A stretch of 11,608 nucleotides of DNA, taken from assembly GCA_041743835.1 (NCBI GenBank), contig JBGTLW010000261.1:1-11608 (forward strand). Direction: 5' to 3'. Below, one piece after another: positions 1-6,633 of this stretch (the first letter of the stretch is position 1; each line of letters starts with the position of its first letter). The notes below the pieces were generated by a model. It saw nothing but the letters and a program-made list of their open reading frames with translations, did no database searches and was not told the origin of the DNA. The position numbers and the translations under genes were made by a program. The stretch is from JBGTLW01 sp041743835 (GTDB taxonomy: Bacteria > Planctomycetota > Phycisphaerae > Phycisphaerales > Phycisphaeraceae).

Positions 1-1289
1 GCGTTGCCGCGGATCTTGATGTGGTAATCGTTGGGCTGGAGCTGCATGTTGTCGCGGATGCGCACCGGGGGCATCACCACACCGAGCTCCGCGGCAAGCT
101 GGCGGCGGATCATCGTGATGCGGTCGAGCAGGTCCCCGCCCTGCGTCGTATCCACCATTCGCACCAGCGCGTAACCGACCTCCAGCTCGAGCGTGTCCAC
201 GTGCATGGCCGCCTCGACCTGCTGCGGCTCGGGCTTGCGGGCCGCATCGTCCTTTCGCGATTGCGCGTTGGTCGCCAGGCGCTTCTGGTGGCGACCCATC
301 ACCAGCGCGATCCCGCCCACGCAGGCCGCCAGCACCACCATCGGGACAAAAGGCAGGCCCACCAGCCCCATGAGCAGCAGGAACCCCGCGGTGATCCACA
401 GCACGGCGAGCTTGCTGGTGAGCTGGTCGGTGAGCTCCTGGCCAAGGTCGTTGCGGCTGCTGGAGCGCGTGACGATCAGGGCCGCAGCCACCGAGACGAT
501 GAACGCGGGGATCTGCGACACAAGCCCGTCGCCGATGGTCAGGCGGGTGAAGACCTCCAGCGTGTCGGCGAAGCCCCAGCCCTTGACGAGCATGCCCACG
601 CCGATGCCCCCGAGGATGTTCACCACGGTGATGATGATGCCCGCCACCGCATCGCCACGCACGAACTTGGCCGCACCGTCCATCGCACCGTAGAAGTCGG
701 CCTCGTGGCTGATCTCTTCGCGGCGGGTGCGGGCGGTGTTCTCATCGATGATGCCGGCGTTAAGGTCGGCGTCGATCGCCATCTGCTTGCCGGGCATCCC
801 GTCCAACGTGAACCGGGCCGCGACCTCGGAGATGCGCGTCGCACCCTTGGTGATAACCACAAACTGCACGATGATGAGGATCAGAAACAGGATCAACCCG
901 ACTGCCAGCGACCCGGACGTGACGATGTGGGCGAAGGTCTGCACGACCCGCCCGGCGACAAAGCTCGCCTCCTCGGGGGTTGCGGCGTCGGCGCTGAGGA
1001 TCAGGCGCGTCGTCGCGATGTTGAGCACCAGCCGGAACAGCGTCATCGCCAACAGCAGCGACGGGAAGACGGAGAACTCCAGCGGCTTGGTCACGAAGAT
1101 CGTGGTGAGCAGCACCATCGCCGCGATCGCGATGTTCAGCGACAGCAGCATGTCCATCACCATCGGCGGGACGGGCACGATGACGATCGACAGCAGCACG
1201 ATCAGCGCGATCGGCACGACCAGGTGCCGGAAGCGCATCACCCGTTCAAGCCAGACAGGCATCGCGAGTTGTGGTGTGGGTGTGGGCAT
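1..1289 (-). CDS. flhA: Flagellar export gate protein FlhA (N-terminal 429 residues; 3' end outside window)
   Basis: FlhA is the largest integral-membrane part of the flagellar type III export gate. Its cytoplasmic domain forms a nonameric ring that docks chaperone-substrate complexes. I translated it by hand from the ATG at 1287-1289. The first 340 or so residues are strongly hydrophobic in blocks, including LVVPIALIVLLSIVIVPV near 23-40 and a block near 128-147. The FHIPEP-family signature follows, with TLDGMPGKQMAIDADLNAG at about 161-179, then GAMDGAAKFVRGDA at about 201-214, containing the conserved Asp of the proton-coupling loop. After the last membrane block a charged linker leads into the start of the cytoplasmic domain (ELEVGYALVRMVD), where the window ends. 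It lies 9 nt downstream of flhB in the same direction. A second in-frame ATG at codon 10 is a possible alternative start. The family call is essentially certain; only completeness of the 3' end is unknown. Confidence 0.97.
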   Translation of the reverse strand, partial: MPTPTPQLAMPVWLERVMRFRHLVVPIALIVLLSIVIVPVPPMVMDMLLSLNIAIAAMVLLTTIFVTKPLEFSVFPSLLLAMTLFRLVLNIATTRLILSADAATPEEASFVAGRVVQTFAHIVTSGSLAVGLILFLILIIVQFVVITKGATRISEVAARFTLDGMPGKQMAIDADLNAGIIDENTARTRREEISHEADFYGAMDGAAKFVRGDAVAGIIITVVNILGGIGVGMLVKGWGFADTLEVFTRLTIGDGLVSQIPAFIVSVAAALIVTRSSSRNDLGQELTDQLTSKLAVLWITAGFLLLMGLVGLPFVPMVVLAACVGGIALVMGRHQKRLATNAQSRKDDAARKPEPQQVEAAMHVDTLELEVGYALVRMVDTTQGGDLLDRITMIRRQLAAELGVVMPPVRIRDNMQLQPNDYHIKIRGN

Positions 1290-1298
1290 GAGCTTGGT

Positions 1299-2369
1299 TT
1301 AACCCGCCTTCCGATCGCCAAGCCGGTACACGTACGCCAGGATTTCCGCGATCGCGGCGTAGTGCTCGGCGGGCACTTCCTGCCCGATGTCCACCGACGC
1401 GTACAGCGCACGGGCCAGAGGCTTTCGTTCGATGATGGGTATCTCGTGCAGTGCGCCGAGCTGGCGGATGCGCATGGCCATGAAATCCGCGCCCTTCGCG
1501 ACGACCTTCGGGGCACGCATGGTCTTGCTGTCGTACTTGATCGCCACGGCGAAGTGGGTCGGGTTGGTGACGATGACGTCGGCGTTGGGCACGGCCTGGC
1601 TCATCCGCTGCATGGCAAGCTGCCGGGCCACGCGGGCGCGCCGCTGCTTCATCAGCGGGTCGCCGTCCATCGACTTCATCTCCTCCTTGACCTGCTGCTT
1701 GGTCATCTTGAGGTCTTCGGTGTGCTGCCACCGCTGGTACACAAGGTCCAGCAGCGCGATGATGATCAGCAGCACCGCGAGCTTGAGCGCCATCATGAAC
1801 ACCAGCCTCGCCCCGATGATGAACGCCTGCGCCACCTGCAACTCGCCCAGCGCGAGCAGCGGGTTGGTGTCCTCGTAGATGATCCAGAACGACAGGCCCG
1901 CGATCAGGATCACCTTCGTCAGGCTCATGACCAGCCGCATGAAAGCGCGCTTGGAGAACAGGTTGGCCGTGCCCTTGATCGGGTCCAGCCGGGAGAACTT
2001 GGGGATCAGCGGCTTGCCGGTGAGCAGGAACCCGACCTGCGACACCGCCGTGACCAGCGCGATCGCAAACACCGCAAGCAGCAGCGGCGCGAGCGACGCG
2101 ACCAGGTCGTACACCACCCAGCCCAGGACCCCCGTCAGGTCGTCGGCTCGGGTGAGGTTGCTTGCGTGTGACCCGGACATGAACACTTCGACGGACATCC
2201 GCATCCCCGTCATCACGCGCATGCCCAGGAAATACAGCAGCAGGATCGCTCCGAGCAGGATGACGGCGGCGGAGAGGTCCGCGCTGCGCGCCACGTTGCC
2301 ATCGTTCCGCGCTTCGCTGAGGCGACGCGGTGTAGGGGCTTCTGTTTTTTCCTGTCCGGTTTCAGCCAT
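1299..2369 (-). CDS. flhB: Flagellar export switch protein FlhB
   Basis: FlhB (356 aa, close to the usual 350-385) is the export-gate subunit that switches substrate specificity from rod/hook to filament proteins by cleaving itself. The N-terminus (TEAPTPRRLSEARNDGNVARS) has the conserved motif that precedes the first helix. Four hydrophobic blocks lie at about 33-55, 88-112, 145-165 and 185-210. A charged linker at 212-265 leads to the autocleavage site Asn-Pro-Thr-His at residues 269-272, followed by FAVAIKYD and the C-terminal domain (PLARALYASVDIGQEVP). All residues expected for self-cleavage are present. The ATG at 2367-2369 is 3 nt from the fliR stop, which suggests translational coupling, and flhA starts 9 nt after the flhB stop. 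Nothing is truncated. Confidence 0.98.
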   Translation of the reverse strand: MAETGQEKTEAPTPRRLSEARNDGNVARSADLSAAVILLGAILLLYFLGMRVMTGMRMSVEVFMSGSHASNLTRADDLTGVLGWVVYDLVASLAPLLLAVFAIALVTAVSQVGFLLTGKPLIPKFSRLDPIKGTANLFSKRAFMRLVMSLTKVILIAGLSFWIIYEDTNPLLALGELQVAQAFIIGARLVFMMALKLAVLLIIIALLDLVYQRWQHTEDLKMTKQQVKEEMKSMDGDPLMKQRRARVARQLAMQRMSQAVPNADVIVTNPTHFAVAIKYDSKTMRAPKVVAKGADFMAMRIRQLGALHEIPIIERKPLARALYASVDIGQEVPAEHYAAIAEILAYVYRLGDRKAG

Positions 2370-2372
2370 GGC

Positions 2373-3185
2373 TCAGCGGCCCCCCGTGATCGTGAAGAAG
2401 TGGTGGACCTCATCGAGCACCTGCCACGCCGTGCTACTAAACAAAGTCAGCGCGACCGCCACGCCCAGCATCATGAACAGCGCGCCGACGATGATGCGGA
2501 TGACAAACCCGACGCTGAGGATGTTGAGCTGTGGCACGGTGCGTGCGACGAAGCCCATCGCGGCCTGGAGCAGGAACATGACGCACATCACCGGGGCCGC
2601 GACGCGCAGCGCGAGCTCGAACACGACCTGCAGCAGCCCGACGATGAGTGTGACCAGCCCCGCGAAGCCGTTGAACGAGCCCAGCGGCACCGCGTCGAAG
2701 CTGCCGATGAGGATCGCGAGCAGGAGCCGGTGGCCGCCGAGCATCACGAAGATCGCCAGCGACGAGAGGAAGAGCAACTGCCCGATGAGGCCCGCCTCGT
2801 CGTCGAAGTCCGGGTTGATGACGCCGCCCAGCGTCAGGCCCATCTGCTGGTCGATCATCATGCCGCCCATCTGCATGCCGATCAGCGGCAGCGATGCGGC
2901 GTACCCGATGGCAAACCCGATGAGCAGTTCCACCGCGACCCGGCCGATGAGCTCCCAAAGCACCAGGCTCTCGGCCAGGAACCGCCCGACCATCGGCGCG
3001 GTCTCGCCCCGCGACAGCAGCATGGGATACACCAAAAACGAAAGCCCGATCGCGAAGAACGCCTTGACGTGGCGCGGCAGCGCACTGGACCCGAACACCG
3101 GCGCCATGATGAAGATGCCCGTCAAGCGGAACAACACCATCAGCCAGGCGGGCGTGTGTGCGAGGATGGGCGACAGGTCGATCAT
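2373..3185 (-). CDS. fliR: Flagellar export gate protein FliR
   Basis: FliR (270 aa, typical length about 260) is an integral inner-membrane component that co-assembles with FliP and FliQ into the helical export-gate core inside the basal body. The protein is hydrophobic almost throughout, with about six helical segments. Family hallmarks are the N-terminal LFRLTGIFIMAPVFGSSALPRHVK and the central GFAIGYAASLPLIGMQMGGMMIDQQMGL near 90-117. The LPRHVK and DQQMGL stretches are the recognisable FliR landmarks. The ATG at 3183-3185 opens the gene. It is separated from fliQ by 62 nt and followed 3 nt later by the flhB start. The family also includes the injectisome protein SctT/YscT, but the flagellar neighbours settle the assignment. 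Confidence 0.97.
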   Translation of the reverse strand: MIDLSPILAHTPAWLMVLFRLTGIFIMAPVFGSSALPRHVKAFFAIGLSFLVYPMLLSRGETAPMVGRFLAESLVLWELIGRVAVELLIGFAIGYAASLPLIGMQMGGMMIDQQMGLTLGGVINPDFDDEAGLIGQLLFLSSLAIFVMLGGHRLLLAILIGSFDAVPLGSFNGFAGLVTLIVGLLQVVFELALRVAAPVMCVMFLLQAAMGFVARTVPQLNILSVGFVIRIIVGALFMMLGVAVALTLFSSTAWQVLDEVHHFFTITGGR

Positions 3186-3247
3186 GGTGCGTGGTCAAGG
3201 CGGGGCAAGCTGGGGTGTTGGTGTTGTTGCGTCGTCGAATGTGGTCG

Positions 3248-3502
3248 CTAGATCCCGCTAAACATGCGTGTGGCGAAGTCCATGATTTTCATGACCAGCC
3301 AGGGCATGACGACGATCGCGGCCGCGCCCATGCCCAGGATCTTGGGCACAAACGACAGGGTCTGCTCCTGCACCTGCGTGACCGCTTGCAGGATGCTGAC
3401 CGTCAGGCCGACGATCAGCGCTGCGCCGAGGATCGGGGCTGAGAGCATGAGCATCAGCGTCAGCGTCTCGCGGGTCATGTCGATGGCGGAGTCGAGGTTC
3501 AT
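3248..3502 (-). CDS. fliQ: Flagellar export gate protein FliQ
   Basis: FliQ (84 aa; family usually 86-90) is the small two-helix subunit that wraps the FliP-FliR core of the export gate. Two long hydrophobic segments lie at about 16-40 (LMLMLSAPILGAALIVGLTV) and 52-75 (VPKILGMGAAAIVVMPWLVM). Between them is the hallmark loop ILQAVTQVQEQTLSFVPK. The start is ATG at 3500-3502, with a purine-rich AGGAAAG about 8-10 nt upstream. The gene lies between fliP, across a 146-nt repeat-bearing spacer, and fliR, across 62 nt, all on the same strand. No anomalies were seen apart from the unusually long spacers for this normally compact gene trio. Confidence 0.96.
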   Translation of the reverse strand: MNLDSAIDMTRETLTLMLMLSAPILGAALIVGLTVSILQAVTQVQEQTLSFVPKILGMGAAAIVVMPWLVMKIMDFATRMFSGI

Positions 3503-3551
3503 CGTGGGGCTTTCCTGCGTGTGGTTCTATCTGCGGTCTCTCATCGGCCTT

Positions 3552-3598
3552 GCCGGGGGCGGTTCCGGGGGCGGTTCCGGGGCGGTTCCGGGGGCGGG
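3552..3598. repeat. Short GC-rich tandem repeat in the fliP-fliQ spacer
   Basis: The plus strand carries three consecutive copies of a unit reading GGTTCCGGGGGC: 3561-3572, 3573-3583 (one G shorter) and 3584-3595. G/C-rich partial copies flank them on both sides. The array fills about one third of the 146-nt spacer between the fliP stop and the fliQ start. One copy differs by a single G, as expected for slippage. I see no gene in this spacer; the open frames across it are by-products of the repeat and of high GC. The array may influence messenger structure between fliP and fliQ, or it may be neutral microsatellite-like sequence. Confidence 0.75.
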
Positions 3599-3648
3599 GT
3601 CGGGCTTGTCTTGCCTTGTTTCTCAAGGCCATGCGGGTGTCGCGGGAG

Positions 3649-4551
3649 CTATGTGGTGACGCCGGGGATCGCGAAGCTGCGGAGCAGGCTCCCGGTCACC
3701 AGCGTCCACCCGTCCACCAGCACGAACAGCAGCAGCTTGAACGGCAGCGAGATCAGCACGGGCGGGAGCATCATCATGCCCATCGAGATCAGCACGGACG
3801 CGATCACCATGTCGATCACGAGGAACGGCAGGTACAGCCGAAATCCCATGAGGAACGCGATCTTCAGCTCGCTGAGCATGAACGCGGGCACCAGGCTGAT
3901 CATGTCCACATCCGAGCGCTTGAGCGACGCGGGGTCGCTCGTGTCCACCCCGCGGTACTCGAGCATCATGTACACCGAGTCCCAGTTGTCGGCGTACTCG
4001 ATCTGGTCGAACATGAAATCACGCAGCGGCTGCTTCGCGCGGTGCCAGGCCTCGATCTGATCGATCTCCCCGGCCTGCAACGGCTGGAGCGCCTGCTCGT
4101 TGATCTTGGCAAACGTCGGGGCCATCACCATCAGCGTCAGGAACAACGCCAGGCCCACGATCACCTGCGACGGCGGGAGCGACTGGGTCCCGATCGCCTG
4201 CTTGAGCAACGCAAACACCACCACGATGCGCGTGAAACTCGTACACATCACCAGCACCGCGGGGGCCAGCGACAACACCGTCAACAACAAAAGGATCGAC
4301 AACGAAGCAGACAACCCACCACCCCCGGAAGCCCCGCCCCCGGAAATGCCCCCCGAATCCCCGGATGTTGTCCCTGCATTGTTGCCGGTGTTCCCGATGC
4401 CCGGGATCGCGTTGCCCGCGTTTTCCAGCACCGATAGCGGGTTAGTCAGATCGACCGGCGCGGCGCTTTGTGCCAGCGCGGGTGCGGTCGCCGATGCGAA
4501 AACCAGCACGGCGAGAAAGGCGAAGCAAGGAACCAGGCAGGGCCGTGTCAT
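3649..4551 (-). CDS. fliP: Flagellar export gate protein FliP with Gly/Ser-rich N-terminal linker
   Basis: FliP (300 aa; E. coli protein about 245) forms the pentameric heart of the flagellar export gate. Residues 1-28 form a cleavable signal peptide ending in PALAQ, normal for FliP. Residues about 43-82 are a low-complexity Gly/Ser/Asn linker, which explains the extra length. The first membrane helix is at 84-105 (LSILLLLTVLSLAPAVLVMC), followed by TSFTRIVVVFALLKQAIGTQ, a FliP landmark. The C-terminal signature PAFMLSELKIAFLMGFRLYL starts at 222 and continues into two more helices. The periplasmic loop near 183-210 is also somewhat extended. The ATG overlaps the fliO stop by 4 nt (ATGA), so the two are likely translationally coupled. 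The 146-nt downstream gap to fliQ is the longest spacing within the fliP-flhA run. Confidence 0.97.
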   Translation of the reverse strand: MTRPCLVPCFAFLAVLVFASATAPALAQSAAPVDLTNPLSVLENAGNAIPGIGNTGNNAGTTSGDSGGISGGGASGGGGLSASLSILLLLTVLSLAPAVLVMCTSFTRIVVVFALLKQAIGTQSLPPSQVIVGLALFLTLMVMAPTFAKINEQALQPLQAGEIDQIEAWHRAKQPLRDFMFDQIEYADNWDSVYMMLEYRGVDTSDPASLKRSDVDMISLVPAFMLSELKIAFLMGFRLYLPFLVIDMVIASVLISMGMMMLPPVLISLPFKLLLFVLVDGWTLVTGSLLRSFAIPGVTT

Positions 4552-5390
4552 TTGCCACCCCCCCCACCGGCGATGGATCGCACGCGGCCAAGCAGGCTGG
4601 ACACCGAATCACGGGCGCGGTCCACGCGGACCTCGCCATCGTCCATGCCCTCCTCGTCGTACATCTCACGCTGCGAGTAGCTGCCGGTGTACCGCGCGAG
4701 CAGCTTGTTGAAGCCATTGGTCATGCTCGCGTCGCGGCCAACCTCAACAGATTGCAGCAGTGACGCGACCTCTTCCGGGTCGTCGATCTCGGACAAGGTG
4801 CGTAAGCCGGCTGACGAATCGCCTACCACCAGCACCCGCCCCCCCACACGCAGCAGCAGCACGTGGTTCTTCGGCGCGACCGACGTGCGCGACAACACCT
4901 CCACCGCCCGGCTCGGCGCGGTCGCAGCCCGGCCACCCAACTTGGTCACCACCACACGAAGCACCAGCACCAGACCAATCACCACACCCAACGCGGTCAA
5001 CGTGTTGAGCACCCAGCCCTGCCCGGTGTCCAAAGTCCCCGCTGCGGTGCCCACCGGCTCATCCGGACGCGCACCCAGCGCACGGTTTTCACTCGCGGGC
5101 ACGGCTGCGGACTCAGATGTGGTTAGCGGCCGCGCTTCGGGGGAGCCGGCAGGCAATGCGGGCTGGTCATCGGGTGACATAGCTGCCAGCCGCCGGACCC
5201 GCTCGGATGCATCTGCCGGCGATGCACCCAGTGGTGGATTGGATGGTTGCGCGCGTGGTGAGGCGTTGGCTTCACCCGCGTCGATCGACATCTCGGTGTT
5301 GGCGGGGGCTGATTGGGCGCAAACCACAGGCGCCCACGCCCAAAGCGCTGAGACCCAACACATCAAAACCAAAGGCAAGATTTGCCGCAC
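4548..5390 (-). CDS. fliO: Flagellar export-gate assembly protein FliO
   Basis: FliO is a single-pass membrane protein that helps assemble the FliP-FliR core. I prefer the GTG at 5388-5390 (280 aa). It has GGAGG 9 nt upstream and gives a clean signal-peptide-like N-terminus (RQILPLVLMCWVSALWAW...CAQ). An in-frame TTG at 5423 would give 291 aa and also has a GGAG nearby. A long Pro/Ala/Ser-rich periplasmic region follows, then a membrane helix (WVLNTLTALGVVIGLVLVLRVVV, about 126-148 in this numbering). The conserved cytoplasmic FliO core comes next (VEVLSRTSVAPKNHVLLLRV, then VLVVGDSSAGLRTL). The C-terminus is Asp/Arg-rich and ends in a Gly run. FliO proteins vary widely, so the core block plus position directly before fliP, with a 4-nt overlap, carry the call. 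Confidence 0.9.
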   Translation of the reverse strand: MRQILPLVLMCWVSALWAWAPVVCAQSAPANTEMSIDAGEANASPRAQPSNPPLGASPADASERVRRLAAMSPDDQPALPAGSPEARPLTTSESAAVPASENRALGARPDEPVGTAAGTLDTGQGWVLNTLTALGVVIGLVLVLRVVVTKLGGRAATAPSRAVEVLSRTSVAPKNHVLLLRVGGRVLVVGDSSAGLRTLSEIDDPEEVASLLQSVEVGRDASMTNGFNKLLARYTGSYSQREMYDEEGMDDGEVRVDRARDSVSSLLGRVRSIAGGGGGK

Positions 5391-5423
5391 GGTCGTGGCC
5401 CTCCATGGCCAGCAGGTTGTCAA

Positions 5424-5440
5424 GAACGGCTCCGCCGTTC
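5424..5440. other. Perfect 7-bp hairpin at the fliO 5' end
   Basis: GAACGGC TCC GCCGTTC is a perfect 7-bp stem with a 3-nt loop. It lies immediately upstream of the alternative TTG codon of fliO and 34 nt before the preferred GTG. On the transcribed strand no T-run follows, so it is not a standard intrinsic terminator. It would sequester the GGAG ahead of the TTG, which is a further reason to favour the GTG start. A role in tuning fliO translation is inference. Confidence 0.6.
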
Positions 5441-5479
5441 ATCTCACCCCGGAACTTTGCCCCCGCAAGTTTGCTCAAT

Positions 5480-5515
5480 CAATACTTACTTATTGCCCGT
5501 GGTCTGTGGCCACGG
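5480..5515 (-). other. Paired hairpins downstream of fliN
   Basis: Just after the fliN stop, the minus strand can fold CCGTGG/CCACGG (5497-5515, 7-nt loop) and then CAATA/TATTG (5480-5495, 6-nt loop). The second stem is AT-rich and unlike the surrounding high-GC sequence. Together they resemble a weak terminator or an RNA-processing site, but there is no uninterrupted T-run. The 133-nt fliN-fliO gap holds no gene that I can support. Confidence 0.45.
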
Positions 5516-5523
5516 CGGGTTGT

Positions 5524-5967
5524 TTACTCGTTGCTTTGTGCGGCGGCCTGGGCCTCGATCTCCCGGGCTTCTTCTTCGAGGTTGGCGACGATCTCGCTGA
5601 TGCGGATGCAGAAGTTGTCGTTGAGCACGAGCACTTCACCCCGCGCGACGAGTCGGCCATTGACGTGGACATCGACGGGGTCGCCGGCGAGCTTGTCCAG
5701 CTCCACGACCGCCCCGCTATCCAGCCGGAGGACATCTTCGACGACCATTTCAGTGCGGCCAAGCTCGATGGTGACATCCAGATCGACGTCGCCGAGCATC
5801 TCGATCCGGCCGTCGGCGAACTCGGGCAGCTTCATGCGCGAGCCGCTGCCGGTGAGCTGGGCTTGCAGCTCATCGACGGTGGCTTTAGCGCCGGACAGCG
5901 CCGCACCGACCGGGTCGGCCGGGGTCTTGGGGGCGTTAGTTGGGGCCTGCGATTCGTGGTCCGCCAT
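5524..5967 (-). CDS. fliN: Flagellar motor switch protein FliN
   Basis: FliN (147 aa; usually 110-140) builds the lower part of the flagellar C-ring, which sets rotation direction and helps dock export substrates. Residues 1-45 are an Ala/Pro-rich, weakly conserved leader. Residues about 52-128 form a single SpoA domain: IEMLGDVDLDVTIELGRTEM, then VVELDKLAGDPVDVHVNGRLVARGEVLVLNDNFCIRISEIV. This is the classic FliN/SpoA pattern, followed by an acidic helix (ANLEEEAREIEAQ). The reading frame is open upstream to about 6141 but would then run into fliL, and that extension is Arg/Ser-rich and unlike FliN. I therefore take the ATG at 5965-5967; its ribosome-binding site is weak. No fliM or fliG occurs in the window. 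Confidence 0.95.
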   Translation of the reverse strand: MADHESQAPTNAPKTPADPVGAALSGAKATVDELQAQLTGSGSRMKLPEFADGRIEMLGDVDLDVTIELGRTEMVVEDVLRLDSGAVVELDKLAGDPVDVHVNGRLVARGEVLVLNDNFCIRISEIVANLEEEAREIEAQAAAQSNE

Positions 5968-6002
5968 GATTGCGAATCCGCGGGGCGTGTCGTGGGTGGC
6001 CG

Positions 6003-6026
6003 CGGCCGGGGGTCCGTCCCTGGCCG
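6003..6026. other. GC-rich hairpin in the fliL-fliN spacer
   Basis: CGGCC-G-GGG and CCC-T-GGCCG flank a 6-nt loop, giving an almost continuous 9-position stem with one central mismatch or wobble. A second, smaller stem, GCCTC/GAGGC, lies at 6049-6063. Both are in the 112-nt gap between the fliL stop and the fliN start and could slow transcription or protect messenger ends. No T-run follows, so I do not call a terminator. Confidence 0.5.
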
Positions 6027-6079
6027 TGAAGCGGCGTTGTCTGGCCCCGCCTCGTCGTGAGGCTGGGCGTTGCGAGCGG

Positions 6080-6595
6080 TCAGCTCGCGGGGAACTCCTT
6101 GAACTCTGCGAGGAAGCAATCCTTGATGTAGGACTGCCCATCGGGATCGTAACCGAAACGCTCCTCCAGCGCCGCGCGGATCTGCCGCGTCAGCGTGGAC
6201 AGCTCGTGTTCGTTGAGGTGGGACGGCTCGGCCCGGCGGAAAATGGTGGTCACATCCGCGTGCAATGCGCCTTCCATCTGCGCCTTGCGGGCCTCGATCT
6301 CATCGACGTGCTTCTGCTTCACGACGATCCAGATGCGCGTGTCGTAGAGGAATGGGCGGCCTGAGCGTGTGTTCTGGAACTTGCCCGAGACGATCAGCAC
6401 CTCGCGGGGCTGCTCGCTGGCGGCAACGGTCTGACCCGCGAGGCCGTCGGCCTGCACGGGGCTGGGGCCACCGACCATCATGAACACCCCGACGATCGCG
6501 GCCCCCTCGATCAGCAGGGCCGCGAGCACGACGAGGATCGTCTTGATCGGCAGCTTCTTCTTCGGGGCCTCGGTTGTGTCCTTCTTGTCTGCCAT
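6080..6595 (-). CDS. fliL: Flagellar basal-body-associated protein FliL
   Basis: FliL (171 aa, typical) is a single-pass inner-membrane protein that rings the MotA/MotB stator and supports torque, especially under load. A Lys-rich cytoplasmic N-terminus (MADKKDTTEAPKKKLPIK) precedes one membrane helix at about 19-42 (TILVVLAALLIEGAAIVGVF). The periplasmic domain follows, with a strand-rich SGRPFLYDTRIWIVVKQKHV. It ends in the alpha-helical region (LTRQIRAALEERFG...IKDCFLAEFKEFPAS) that is typical of the FliL fold. The ATG is at 6593-6595. It lies 38 nt after motB and 112 nt before fliN, which fits a stator partner co-expressed with motAB. Sequence conservation in FliL is low, so context supports the assignment. 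Confidence 0.9.
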   Translation of the reverse strand: MADKKDTTEAPKKKLPIKTILVVLAALLIEGAAIVGVFMMVGGPSPVQADGLAGQTVAASEQPREVLIVSGKFQNTRSGRPFLYDTRIWIVVKQKHVDEIEARKAQMEGALHADVTTIFRRAEPSHLNEHELSTLTRQIRAALEERFGYDPDGQSYIKDCFLAEFKEFPAS

Positions 6596-6633
6596 GATTG
6601 GGTCTATCCCGCGTCATCGCGGCTTTGGGGGGT

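Noticed and set aside
21..2171. Very long plus-strand open frame (716 codons) opposite flhA/flhB
   Set aside because: Its translation is dominated by His, Arg, Asp and Gln repeats from the antisense of GC-rich codons. The minus strand encodes clear FlhA and FlhB.
1879..3261. Long plus-strand open frame (460 codons) opposite flhB and fliR
   Set aside because: Ser/Thr/Arg-rich antisense translation with no domain. It lies wholly over well-identified flagellar genes.
3552..3598. Possible CRISPR-like array
   Set aside because: The units are contiguous 11-12-mers without unique spacers, so this is a simple tandem repeat.
5418..5423. Perfect TTGACA resembling a -35 box before fliO
   Set aside because: No -10-like hexamer occurs 16-18 nt downstream; it overlaps the fliO start region in GC-rich sequence.
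5968..6141. N-terminal extension of fliN to an upstream start
   Set aside because: The extra 58 residues are Arg/Ser-rich, overlap the fliL 3' end and lack any FliN feature. The ATG at 5967 gives a normal-length protein.
4687..6364. Long plus-strand open frames opposite fliO, fliN and fliL
   Set aside because: They are antisense shadows caused by high GC. They span the boundaries of the real genes and show no recognisable protein pattern.
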